Assembly (NCBI GenBank): GCA_910583615.1
Contig: CAJTXP010000034.1
Location: 1-44,522, forward strand
Length of the DNA stretch: 44,522 nucleotides
Direction: 5' to 3'
Origin: an uncultured Lachnospiraceae bacterium
GTDB lineage: Bacteria > Bacillota > Clostridia > Lachnospirales > Lachnospiraceae
The notes beneath the pieces were generated by a model. The model saw only the letters and a list, made by a program, of their open reading frames with translations, made no database searches and had not been told where the DNA came from. A program made the position numbers and the translations under genes. This document shows positions 33,165-41,517 of this stretch, one piece after another (within the stretch, counting starts at the first letter, position 1; every line of letters starts with the position of its first letter).

Positions 33165-33199
33165 GATACTCCGCCCTCTACAGCGGAGTATCTTTTTTT
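33165..33199 (+). terminator. Intrinsic terminator of the lipoprotein gene
   Basis: GATACTCCGC (33165-33174) pairs with GCGGAGTATC (33183-33192), 8-nt loop, then seven T. The stop codon of the convergent 973-aa gene lies in this loop. Confidence 0.9.
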
Positions 33200-36099
33200 G
33201 CCTCCATCTGCTCCAGTTCTGCTTTTATCCGCTCATATTCCTTTTTATTTTCATAGGAAAATTCGCCAAAACCGCCCCTGTTCACCAGAGAAAACGGCAT
33301 CTGCGGGATCAGAAGGTCCAGGCCGTCGCGGATTCTGCGCATATCTGTATGTACCCGATATCCGGGTATCGTCCTGCTCTTAAAAACAGCTTTTCTGTAT
33401 TTTTTCTCATCGGCATCCAGATATTCCCTCACATCCGATACCAGATACTCCATGCCTGTTCCATCATCCTCCATCCAGATCATTACATGGCTGCCCTGAT
33501 CCTGCATCAGTATTATATAACGCTTCTGAATGCGGATTCCTTCATAAGCTTCTCTTTTCTCATACTGCCAGATCAGAACAAGCTGTAAAAGCCGTCCTGC
33601 CATATAGTCCGCCAGCGTCTGCTGCAGCGCAGCCTTGTTCTTTCCGACCGCCTTTTTACCGGATTCTTTTCCTTCCAGATCGGTATAAGACAGATACACC
33701 GGAAGCTTCGGGATATAAAAACGGTCCGGAATCTGATTCTGCGCCTGCTCTGCCGGATATCCGCCAAACTGGCGTTTTGCCAGACGGTATCTCTGCCGCG
33801 TCTCGAAGCGGTAGATCTGCGGTGACCACATCATGCTTCGCGGACAGGGGTCTTTCCGGGCGATCTGCGCCATGATATCATCCATCTGCTGCATGATATA
33901 AGCGGGATTCGGATGAATCAGATAATTGGGCAGCATTCCCAGGCCAAACGGTTCATACACCACATCATCCGACTCCACCACCTGATAGACTTCCGGCAAC
34001 GACACCAGCGCATACCAGTCCTGTGTGCTGTGCCTGAAGTAAAAGCACCCGTACTGCTGTCCGCTTTTGATAAACAGAAGCGAGCCTTCTCCCCATGTCA
34101 GCTCCGCCCTGTCTATGTTCCCCTCAGAAAACTGAGACAGAATCTCCTTTATGGATTCTTCGGTCACATCCGTTTCCGTCAGAATCCTCTGCGCCTTCCA
34201 CCGACTGTTCACCAGAACCTGTTTCGGAAGAAGTTCTATTCTGGTATCTTCCGCCCGTTCCATGACAATCCCATTCAGGAACCTCTCTCCCATCTGAAGA
34301 GCCGATTCCATATCAGGAGCTTTTTGACTTCCATTCGGCAGATACTGTTTTTCCTCTGCCGTCTCCTCGTAGATTTTCACCAGAAAGTCTTCATAAATGT
34401 CGCAGCCAAACAGCTGTTCTTCCTTTTCGGCATAAAAACTTAAAATCGGAACCACACATCCGTCCATGCGGCATATGGAACCTGTGATACAGTCTGCAAT
34501 TACAGGAATATCCTCTTTTTGTACCGGGAGTCTGGACATTCTTCTTGTAATCTCTGTACGGATTCCCTGATAATGCTCATGGGAAGCAAGCGCTGTGGGA
34601 ACCAGCAGCCAGAACAGCGTATCATCTTCTATTCCGATCAGATGCTCCCCCGGAAAAAACGGAACCATGCGGCTTCCATTCCACCGGTATTCCACATGTT
34701 TGGGACAGAAATAAATCTGAAGCTCATCCTCCCCGAACAGAATCCGTACCGGCATTTCACTGGAAAATCCCCCCTGCTCCGGATTGGAAAGCTTCCTTCC
34801 CCATTCAAAAGAATACGGCATCCGTTCCTCAAGATACTCCGAAAGCAGTACTTTGTACTGAATCCCGCGGGCCAGATGAAAAGCAGCGTTCAGATAATAA
34901 CGAAGATATGCCCTTTTTTGGAGATCGAAGACGCCTCTGACCGGCTCTGACTGTTCATCTTCCAAAAGTTCTGTCCCGATCTTATGATGCCCCATCATCT
35001 CATCGATCTGCCGAAGCGCCCGGTCCGCATACGGCGCCTGGGGATGTCCGGCATAATACTCCCGGAGCTTTTTCAGGAAAAAGACGCTGCTGCCCTTTGT
35101 GATCCAGTAATGCAGCACCTGCTCTTCTGCAAAAGCCGGATCATTCAGAGCTTCAGACACATCCTTCCGCCCAAAATAAGCTTCCATCTTCCGCCGTTCT
35201 TCCAGCGTTCTCCCTTCGTTTAGAAAACAGCCGGAAGCATAGAATTCCCGCAGAAGCTCCTTATAACTGACTCTCGGTTTCTCCAGAAGCCCCGGCACAT
35301 GGGCGAGAACCGCCTCCCGGAGAGGACCGTAAAACAGTTTTTCCTTTCCGAGCGTTGCATTTTCCAGACGCAGATGGTTCCACGGAAGCTGATAGACTTT
35401 CTCCGGAAGCTTTTGAGAAGCAAAAAACCAGGTAATCAGCTTCAACGATCTTGGATGACGCTGCGACAGCTCATACTGTTCTGCATTCGGTATGGGACGG
35501 TCGGAAAGGTCAGAAAGCCCATAATGATCCAGTATCTTTCCAAGCTTCAGCATCGTATCGTCATCCCAGTCGCTTATGGAAAGCATGAGAAGCTCCCGAT
35601 AATCCCGGAATCCGGCAAGCATGGCAAAATCATTGCCCTTATACCGGACTGCGTAAGCTCCCCTCTGCATGATCTCATAGATATAGTCAATGCCATGGAA
35701 AAACGCGCTGTTCTCCACCCGAAGTTCAAGACCGTTCCCCGTCTTCACCGTCTGTACGCCGTAAGCAATCGAGAGTTCCGTCAAAAACTCTTTTGGCGGA
35801 GGAAACGCTTCCTGATTTTCACAGACCGTTTCCAGAAGAAGCTGGGCAAAGCGGCTTTCCCGGTACCCCTCCAGAAAATCACCTGACACAAAATAATCCG
35901 CCCATGCAGTCCGGTCTTTTCTTCTCTTTCCTGTATAGAGCTCCCGGAATCTCCGGATCCCGGCCCTGCGGCGGAAGGGATTTTCCTCTTCCTGATTCCA
36001 TACGGAGCTTCTCTTTGAATCCCATGCTGCATGTCCGAAAGCGCCTTTTTTTGAATTCTCGCTCTCTCCTCTCCACTCTTTCCCGTCTTTTTCCGTCAT
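33178..36099 (-). CDS. 973-aa protein of unknown function
   Basis: No signal peptide or membrane segment. The N-terminal 60 residues are charged and disordered-looking; from about 60, FRELYTGKRRKDRTAWADYFVSGDFLEGYRESRF resembles the region that follows the J domain in a group of large Lachnospiraceae J-domain proteins, but no J domain or HPD motif is present here. The middle is helical and the C-terminal 300 residues are mixed (IYRFETRQRYRLAKRQFGGYPAEQ, YIILMQDQGSHVMIWMEDD), ending in a helix. AGGAGGGCGGG precedes the ATG. It has its own promoter at 36144-36172, just after the VanS-like gene. It sits apart from the giant DUF4132-type protein and shows no obvious similarity to it. Confidence 0.7.
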   Translation of the reverse strand: MTEKDGKEWRGESENSKKGAFGHAAWDSKRSSVWNQEEENPFRRRAGIRRFRELYTGKRRKDRTAWADYFVSGDFLEGYRESRFAQLLLETVCENQEAFPPPKEFLTELSIAYGVQTVKTGNGLELRVENSAFFHGIDYIYEIMQRGAYAVRYKGNDFAMLAGFRDYRELLMLSISDWDDDTMLKLGKILDHYGLSDLSDRPIPNAEQYELSQRHPRSLKLITWFFASQKLPEKVYQLPWNHLRLENATLGKEKLFYGPLREAVLAHVPGLLEKPRVSYKELLREFYASGCFLNEGRTLEERRKMEAYFGRKDVSEALNDPAFAEEQVLHYWITKGSSVFFLKKLREYYAGHPQAPYADRALRQIDEMMGHHKIGTELLEDEQSEPVRGVFDLQKRAYLRYYLNAAFHLARGIQYKVLLSEYLEERMPYSFEWGRKLSNPEQGGFSSEMPVRILFGEDELQIYFCPKHVEYRWNGSRMVPFFPGEHLIGIEDDTLFWLLVPTALASHEHYQGIRTEITRRMSRLPVQKEDIPVIADCITGSICRMDGCVVPILSFYAEKEEQLFGCDIYEDFLVKIYEETAEEKQYLPNGSQKAPDMESALQMGERFLNGIVMERAEDTRIELLPKQVLVNSRWKAQRILTETDVTEESIKEILSQFSEGNIDRAELTWGEGSLLFIKSGQQYGCFYFRHSTQDWYALVSLPEVYQVVESDDVVYEPFGLGMLPNYLIHPNPAYIMQQMDDIMAQIARKDPCPRSMMWSPQIYRFETRQRYRLAKRQFGGYPAEQAQNQIPDRFYIPKLPVYLSYTDLEGKESGKKAVGKNKAALQQTLADYMAGRLLQLVLIWQYEKREAYEGIRIQKRYIILMQDQGSHVMIWMEDDGTGMEYLVSDVREYLDADEKKYRKAVFKSRTIPGYRVHTDMRRIRDGLDLLIPQMPFSLVNRGGFGEFSYENKKEYERIKAELEQMEAKKDTPL

Positions 36100-36143
36100 T
36101 TAACCCGCCCTCCTGTAACTGCCTGACCTGAGCCGTTTTGGAT

Positions 36144-36172
36144 ATTTTAACACATGTTCATCCTCTGTACAA
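36144..36172 (-). promoter_or_regulatory. Promoter of the 973-aa gene
   Basis: Minus-strand TTGTAC (36167-36172), 17-nt spacer and TAAAAT (36144-36149), about 45 nt before the start codon. It allows expression independent of the two-component genes upstream. Confidence 0.55.
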
Positions 36173-36181
36173 CATCCGGAA

Positions 36182-37297
36182 TTATGACGGCAGTTCTACG
36201 GTAAACACTGTCTTACCGTCTTCACTCTCCGCCCATATCCGTCCTTCGTGAAGCAGAACGATTTCTTTTGCAATGGCAAGCCCAAGGCCGGCGCCTCCGG
36301 CCTTTGTGCCCCGGGAATCGTCCAGTCTGCAGAATTTTTCAAAAATGACATCCAGCTTCTGCCTGGGTATCGTCTTCCCGGTATTTTCAAAAGAAATGCG
36401 CACATATTCTGTATGTTCCTCCGCCCGTATCAGGATCGCTGTATGTTCCAGACTGTAGGCGGCAGCATTTTTCAGAATGTTCTGGAATACCCGCGCAAGC
36501 TTCTGCGGATCTCCGTGAATTCGAATATCCTCCGTCATCCGAAGCTCCACCGTGTTCCCTCTTTCAGACAGTATAGGATAGAACTCATCCGCCATCTGCA
36601 TCAGCATGTAGGACAGGTCGATCGACTCCCGCTCCAGCGCAGACTGCTGGAGATTACAGCGGGTAATCTCGAAAAATTCATTGACCAGCATCTCCAGGCG
36701 GTATGCTTTTTCCAGCGTGATGTGCACATATTTCGCCTTCTGTTCCACGGGCATATCCGTCGCTTCGTCAAGAAGGCTCAGATAACCGATCACGGAAGTA
36801 AGCGGAGTCCGGATATCATGCGCCAGATACATGACCAGGTCATCTTTCCGTTTTTCCGCAAGCCTCGCCTCCGTCTCCCGTTTTTCCAGCGTCCGGCGGA
36901 CCTGGTTCATCTTCTTTTCCATCGTCTCCATCTCCGGGGACAGCACGATCTCCTGTCCGGCAAGCAGGGCGTCCAGGCCTCTGTCGATCTGCCGGAAATA
37001 TCTCATAAACCAGCTCAGGGACAGATAAAAAAACAGACAGAAGGACAACAGCATGAAAAGCCCTGCGATCCACTCTATCTGATTGCGTACATAGAACTGA
37101 TAGATATTCCGCGCATCCTCAAATTCTACAAAAAGAATCCTCTGGATCAACGTGACCAGCCAGTTTGCCACGTGCCCCCTCAGAAGACTGGCGACGAACA
37201 GAAACAGGATCCAGACGCCCGGAACCATAAGCACGATCTGAAGTAAAATCTTTCTTCTCAGCTTTCTGTAGCCGGATTTCAACCATTCAGTTTTCAA
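36182..37297 (-). CDS. VanS-like sensor histidine kinase
   Basis: 371 aa if it starts at TTG 37297, 11 nt inside the end of the regulator gene; no ATG is in frame nearby. Two membrane segments (about residues 17-37 and 75-97) bracket a short outside loop. The H box is LVMYLAHDIRTPLTSVIGYLSLLDEA and continues nearly as in VanS (AKYVHITLEKAYRLEMLVNEFFEITRCNL); the N box is LKNAAAYSLE, then GGAGLGLAIAKEIV. VanS proteins respond to glycopeptides and phosphorylate VanR. No vanH/A/B/X or VanT/XY genes are here, so the pair may control other envelope genes. Overlap with the regulator indicates coupling. Confidence 0.85.
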   Translation of the reverse strand: MKTEWLKSGYRKLRRKILLQIVLMVPGVWILFLFVASLLRGHVANWLVTLIQRILFVEFEDARNIYQFYVRNQIEWIAGLFMLLSFCLFFYLSLSWFMRYFRQIDRGLDALLAGQEIVLSPEMETMEKKMNQVRRTLEKRETEARLAEKRKDDLVMYLAHDIRTPLTSVIGYLSLLDEATDMPVEQKAKYVHITLEKAYRLEMLVNEFFEITRCNLQQSALERESIDLSYMLMQMADEFYPILSERGNTVELRMTEDIRIHGDPQKLARVFQNILKNAAAYSLEHTAILIRAEEHTEYVRISFENTGKTIPRQKLDVIFEKFCRLDDSRGTKAGGAGLGLAIAKEIVLLHEGRIWAESEDGKTVFTVELPS

Positions 37298-37988
37298 TCT
37301 TATACCCCACTCCCCACACCGTATGGATATATTTTGGACGCTCCGCCGTATCCCCCAGTTTCTCCCGCAGATGCCGGATATGGACGGTGATGGTATTGTT
37401 GGACTTCTGGTAGTACTCGTCCTTCCAGATCTCATGGAACAGCTCTTCGGAACTTACGACCTTTCCCTTCCTCCTGCAGAGGATCTTCAGAATCTCAAAC
37501 TCCGTCGGCGTCAGGTCCAGCCGCCGTCCGTTCAGCGTACACTCATGACTGGTCACGTCGATCGTCAGCCCTGCATGGCCAAGCAGCGTCTCTTCCGCCT
37601 GTACGGCAGAAGCCGGATTATATTTTCTGTATCTGCGAAGCTGTGCTTTGACTCTTGCCATCATCTCCAGCGGCCGGAACGGTTTGGTAATGTAATCGTC
37701 TGCTCCCAGCGTCAGCCCGTTGATCTTGTCGATCTCCGCATCCTTTGCCGTCAGCATGATGATCGGATAAGTATCTTTTTTGCGGATCTCCTGACACAGT
37801 TCAAAACCGCTCATCCCCGGCAGCATCACGTCCAGGAGCGCCAGATCCAGCGTTTCCGTCCGAATGCAGGCAAGAGCCTCTTCCGCCGTATAAAACCTGT
37901 ACACCGTATAATCTTCGTTTTCCAGATAAACCGCAACAAGATCTGCGATCTCCCGCTCGTCGTCTACGACCAGTATCCTTTCCTTCAT
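37287..37988 (-). CDS. VanR-like OmpR-family response regulator
   Basis: 233 aa. Receiver domain with DDE (ILVVDDEREIADLV), phosphoacceptor in LDLALLDVMLPG and lysine in ADDYITKPFRPLE; winged helix with TPTEFEILKILCRRKGKVVSSEELFHEIW and NNTITVHIRHLREKLGD ... YIHTVWGVGYKIE. The wording matches the VanR group closely. The start is the ATG behind AAGGGGAAGAGG; a 23-residue extension runs through the promoter hairpin and is rejected. Autoregulation is likely from the three boxes upstream. Confidence 0.9.
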   Translation of the reverse strand: MKERILVVDDEREIADLVAVYLENEDYTVYRFYTAEEALACIRTETLDLALLDVMLPGMSGFELCQEIRKKDTYPIIMLTAKDAEIDKINGLTLGADDYITKPFRPLEMMARVKAQLRRYRKYNPASAVQAEETLLGHAGLTIDVTSHECTLNGRRLDLTPTEFEILKILCRRKGKVVSSEELFHEIWKDEYYQKSNNTITVHIRHLREKLGDTAERPKYIHTVWGVGYKIEN

Positions 37989-38014
37989 CCTCTTCCCCTT
38001 TTTGACCGTTTTCT

Positions 38015-38047
38015 GGACTCTGCTGCCAGACATTTGCAGCAGAGTCC
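38015..38047 (-). promoter_or_regulatory. Hairpin in the vanRS-like leader
   Basis: GGACTCTGCTGC (38015-38026) and GCAGCAGAGTCC (38036-38047) form a perfect 12-bp stem with a 9-nt loop. It lies between the likely -10 box and the start, near the transcript 5' end, and is not followed by a T run on the minus strand. It could stabilise the mRNA or bind a protein. Confidence 0.6.
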
Positions 38048-38052
38048 TGTTT

Positions 38053-38104
38053 ATCATATCATATTATTTCAGGGAGATTTCATAAGATTTCTTAAGATTT
38101 TATA
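38053..38104 (-). promoter_or_regulatory. VanR-like promoter with three phased 10-bp repeats
   Basis: On the plus strand AGATTT recurs at 38075, 38085 and 38095, each followed by four AT-rich bases: a tandem array with an exact 10-bp period, one helical turn, as used by OmpR-family dimers. A TATGAT -10 box lies at 38058-38063 (minus), so the boxes cover the -35 region. The array overlaps the end of the CBS gene. Confidence 0.65.
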
Positions 38105-38544
38105 TATGTTTCGTGAACCGGTCCCTCCGGAGCCGTTTTATTTTTCATATATCCGTCATAACAGAACCGGATGATATCCTTCCTTGTTACGATTCCAATG
38201 AAGATCCGGTTATCATCGATAACTGGCACAAAATTCTGATTCATGGACATCTGCACCAGGTCTTCCATGGATGCGTTAATGGATACCGGATGAAAATTCA
38301 TCCTCCTTTCCACTGCTGAAACCGATACCCCTTCTGCTGTCTTCAGATTCATATCATACCGCTTTTTCAGCATCCACAGAATATCTCCTTCTGTCACGGT
38401 TCCTATATAATGTCCTTTCCTGTCAATCAGCGGAACTGCCGTATAACCGCTCCGCTCCAGTTTCTCGATCGCCTGACGAAGCGTCCAGTCATCATGCAGA
38501 TGAGCCACCTCGCTTTTCGGTGTCAGAAAAAATAATACGTTCAT
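38092..38544 (-). CDS. CBS-pair protein
   Basis: 150 aa made of two CBS motifs: VAHLHDDWTLRQAIEKLERSGYTAVPLIDRKGHYIGTVTEGDIL and later HPVSINASMEDLVQMSMNQNFVPVIDDNRIFIGIVTRKDII. CBS pairs bind adenine nucleotides and sense energy state. No enzyme domain is attached. The start is the ATG with GGAGGATAAG upstream, four codons into the longest frame. It follows the cls gene in the same direction by about 47 nt. Confidence 0.85.
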   Translation of the reverse strand: MNVLFFLTPKSEVAHLHDDWTLRQAIEKLERSGYTAVPLIDRKGHYIGTVTEGDILWMLKKRYDMNLKTAEGVSVSAVERRMNFHPVSINASMEDLVQMSMNQNFVPVIDDNRIFIGIVTRKDIIRFCYDGYMKNKTAPEGPVHETYIKS

Positions 38545-38591
38545 CTTATCCTCCAATATATCCTGTTATCCTGTCTCACCGCTTCCCTGGA

Positions 38592-40124
38592 TCACATCAG
38601 CGGCGCCAGTACCCTGAGCACCGAGGTCAGCATATTTCCGATCAGACCCTGCCTGCAGTCGCCGGGAGTGACCTGATGGCATTTGGGAAAGCATTCCTCC
38701 ATATCCTTTTTCACATCCATCACCGCTTTGCACCCATAGAGATAGGTCCCGCATTCAAAATGCAGATACAGGCTCCGAAAGTCCATGTTGATCGTACCCA
38801 CCGTTGCGATTCTGTCATCACATACATAGGATTTGGCATGTACAAATCCCGGCGTATACTCATAGATCTGAACTCCTGCTTTCAAAAGCGGCGGATAATA
38901 CGATTTCGCCATGAAAAACACCGTGGGCTTATCCGGGATGCCGGGCATGAGGATCCGGACATCAACTCCTCTTTTCGCCGCCAGGCAAAGTGCATTTTCC
39001 ATCTCATCACTGATCAGAAGATATGGAGTTGCTATATATACATAATCCTTTGCCTGATTCAGAATATTGATATAGACGTTTTCTCCCAGCGCTTCATTAT
39101 CCAGAGGCGTATCTGCATACGGCGCCACATACCCGTCTCCCTCAAACGGTTCTTCGTGCCATCTGCGGGGTCTGAAAATACTGTAGTCCAGATCCGGCAC
39201 CTTGAACGCATTCCATACTTCCAGAAACATCAGCGTAAAGTTAAAAACGGCATCCCCATGTATCCGCACTCCGGTATCCTTCCAGTGTCCAAACCGAAGT
39301 TTTTTATTAATATATTCGTCCGCCAGGTTAATTCCGCCATTGTAAGCCGTATGGCCGTCTATAACCATGATCTTTCTGTGATCCCGGTTGTTCATAACCA
39401 GAGATACTACAGGAATAAAACGGTTGAAGGCAAGGCATTTGATTCCTTTTCCTTCCATGATATCTGCATAGCGGAAGGGAAGCAGAGACACACAGCCCAC
39501 GTCATCATAGATCAGGCGTACATCCACTCCCTCTTTTACTTTCTGTTCGAGAATCTCCAGGATCCAGTCCCACATAAGCCCTTCCTGAATAATAAAATAT
39601 TCCAGAAAAATATAGTGTTTTGCTTCCCTCAGGTCCGCCAGCATGGAAGAAAACATCTCTTCACCCAGCGGGAAATAGGTTATTTCCGTATTTTTCCAGA
39701 CCGGATAAGGGCCAAATTCCCCAATATAGCGTATATTGCCCGCAGCGGTGGGATCCTGTGCCTGGATCTCTTTGAGAATCCACTGGTTCTGTTCCATGGA
39801 TTCTTTCATTTCCGCTTTCACGGCAGCCATTTTCACAGCCAGACGTTTCCCCGGTTTTTTATTTCCGATCATCACATAAAGGATTCCGCCAAACAGCGGA
39901 ATTCCCATAACCAGAATGATCCAGGCGATCTTATAGGCAGAATTTTCATCCTTGCGGATCAGATACAGCAGAATACCGATACTGACGATCTGAAAAAGCG
40001 CATTGATGAATACGGAATATCTTGTCAGCCTGCCCAAAAACAGCGCCCACCACAGCACCTGCAGCAATATGGCAAGGCCTACAACGACCAGCCTGCTCTT
40101 CAGGATCTTACCGATTCTTTTCAT
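38592..40124 (-). CDS. cls: Cardiolipin synthase
   Basis: 510 aa, normal length. Two N-terminal membrane segments (about residues 10-30 and 37-57) plus a third hydrophobic stretch precede two phospholipase D motifs: HRKIMVIDG with NGGINLADEY, and HAKSYVCDD with GTINMDFRS. It joins phosphatidylglycerol molecules into cardiolipin at the membrane. The start ATG lies 17 nt inside the end of larB, so the two are coupled; longer in-frame starts lie within larB. Confidence 0.93.
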   Translation of the reverse strand: MKRIGKILKSRLVVVGLAILLQVLWWALFLGRLTRYSVFINALFQIVSIGILLYLIRKDENSAYKIAWIILVMGIPLFGGILYVMIGNKKPGKRLAVKMAAVKAEMKESMEQNQWILKEIQAQDPTAAGNIRYIGEFGPYPVWKNTEITYFPLGEEMFSSMLADLREAKHYIFLEYFIIQEGLMWDWILEILEQKVKEGVDVRLIYDDVGCVSLLPFRYADIMEGKGIKCLAFNRFIPVVSLVMNNRDHRKIMVIDGHTAYNGGINLADEYINKKLRFGHWKDTGVRIHGDAVFNFTLMFLEVWNAFKVPDLDYSIFRPRRWHEEPFEGDGYVAPYADTPLDNEALGENVYINILNQAKDYVYIATPYLLISDEMENALCLAAKRGVDVRILMPGIPDKPTVFFMAKSYYPPLLKAGVQIYEYTPGFVHAKSYVCDDRIATVGTINMDFRSLYLHFECGTYLYGCKAVMDVKKDMEECFPKCHQVTPGDCRQGLIGNMLTSVLRVLAPLM

Positions 40125-40869
40125 ATTCACGCACCGCCAGTCGATTAATCTGAGTCGCCACATAACCGGCTCCGTATCCATTGTCAATATTTACCACGGT
40201 AACGCCGTTGGCGCAGGAGTTGATCATGGTCAGCAGCGCGGACAGTCCTTTGAAGCTGGCGCCGTACCCCACACTGGTCGGCACTGCAATCACGGGAACG
40301 TCCACAAGTCCTGCAACAACGCCCGGAAGGGCGCCTTCCATGCCGGCTACGGCAATCACGCAGTTTACATGCTCAAACACGTCCAGATTCCGAAGCAGCC
40401 GGTGAATTCCCGCCACCCCTACGTCAAACAGCCTGGTCACACCGGTTCCGAAAAATTCAGCCGCTCCTGCCGCTTCTTCCGCCACCGGGATATCCGCCGT
40501 TCCGCCTGTACAGACCACGATCTTTCCAATGGGCTCCGGCTTTTCAAACTCCAGTTTCAAAAGCCTGGATACCGGTTCGTAGGTAAATTCCGGCACTTCC
40601 GCCATAACTGCCTCAGCCTGCTCTCTGGAAGCCCTGGTTCCAAGTACATGGATCCGCTCCTGGGCCATACGGCTGCAGATTCCCGTCAGATGCGGAATCT
40701 CTTTTCCCTGACAGTAAATAACCTCTTCAAAACCCTGCCTGACTTTTCTGTGGTGGTCAATCTTCGCATATCCCAGATCTTCATACGGGAGTTTTTTCAA
40801 CAGTTCTTCTGCCTCTTCAAGCTCCAGTTCTCCGGATTTCACGCATTTTAAAATTGCATTTACATCCAT
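40108..40869 (-). CDS. larB: LarB, nickel-pincer cofactor biosynthesis carboxylase
   Basis: 253 aa. The PurE-like core has VCTGGTADIPVAEEAA, GVAGIHRLL and the C-terminal VIAVAGMEGALPGVVAGLVDVPVIAVPTSVGYGASFKG, as in LarB, which carboxylates nicotinic acid adenine dinucleotide in making the cofactor of lactate racemase. LarC, LarE and LarA are not in the window. The start is the ATG with AAGGAG 10 nt upstream; a TTG three codons earlier is rejected. Confidence 0.92.
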   Translation of the reverse strand: MDVNAILKCVKSGELELEEAEELLKKLPYEDLGYAKIDHHRKVRQGFEEVIYCQGKEIPHLTGICSRMAQERIHVLGTRASREQAEAVMAEVPEFTYEPVSRLLKLEFEKPEPIGKIVVCTGGTADIPVAEEAAGAAEFFGTGVTRLFDVGVAGIHRLLRNLDVFEHVNCVIAVAGMEGALPGVVAGLVDVPVIAVPTSVGYGASFKGLSALLTMINSCANGVTVVNIDNGYGAGYVATQINRLAVREYEKNR

Positions 40870-40910
40870 ATAGGTCAAACTCCTTTACACGCCTCAAACA
40901 CACTCTAAAC

Positions 40911-40939
40911 AGTATACCTTTTTCTTTCCGTATTTTCCA
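40911..40939 (-). promoter_or_regulatory. Possible promoter of larB-cls-CBS
   Basis: Minus-strand TATACT (40911-40916) with a weak TGGAAA (40934-40939) 17 nt upstream, about 45 nt before the larB start. Read-through from the upstream operon is an alternative. Confidence 0.4.
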
Positions 40940-40947
40940 TTAAATTT

Positions 40948-41517
40948 TTATGAATTCCGGCAAATTTTACTGCTCTCCAGTATATATTCCAGGTAAGGAT
41001 CTCCTTCCAGATTTTTCCACAGGAATGTCCCATCCTCATAGAGGATGTAACTGTGTGCGCTTCCTTCTTTCGGTATGGACACGGAACCCGGATTCAGGTA
41101 AACATAGTCCTCATGCTCTCTGCACACCGGAACATGCGTATGCCCATGGAGGAGAATATCTCCTTTTTTCAACATCGGAAGATGATTTTCATTGAACACA
41201 TGACCGTGTGTCAGAAAGAACATGCGTCCCTGTTCATACAGGAATCCGTACTCTGCAAGAATCGGGAATTCCAGCACCATCTGGTCCACTTCCGTATCGC
41301 AGTTCCCGCGGACGCACAGAATCTCCTGCTTTCTTTCGTTCAGCATCCGAATCACCTCTTTCGGCGCATATTCCGGCGGAAGGTCATTGCGGGGTCCATG
41401 ATACAGCACATCCCCCAGAAGGATCAGCTTATCCGCCTGCTCCTTCTCATATGCCTCCAGAAGCTTTCTGCAAAAATATGCAGAACCATGAATATCACCT
41501 GCGATCATCAGTTTCAT
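40948..41517 (-). CDS. YfcE-type metallophosphoesterase
   Basis: 189 aa. All metal motifs of the family are present: GDIHG, LLGDVLYHGPRND, VRGNCD, THGH and GHTHVP. YfcE-type enzymes hydrolyse phosphodiesters with Mn. GGAGG precedes the ATG, which lies 23 nt inside the end of the MoxR gene, so translation is coupled. Its presence here may be incidental to the MoxR/VWA pair. Confidence 0.9.
   Translation of the reverse strand: MKLMIAGDIHGSAYFCRKLLEAYEKEQADKLILLGDVLYHGPRNDLPPEYAPKEVIRMLNERKQEILCVRGNCDTEVDQMVLEFPILAEYGFLYEQGRMFFLTHGHVFNENHLPMLKKGDILLHGHTHVPVCREHEDYVYLNPGSVSIPKEGSAHSYILYEDGTFLWKNLEGDPYLEYILESSKICRNS

Noticed and set aside
36182..38104. Vancomycin-resistance cluster
   Set aside because: Only a VanRS-like pair is present; no D-Ala-D-Lac/Ser ligase, dehydrogenase or dipeptidase gene is found in the window.
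38520..40148. Plus-strand 542-codon open frame
   Set aside because: Antisense to cls, which has complete HKD motifs and an RBS; the plus frame has neither motifs nor RBS.
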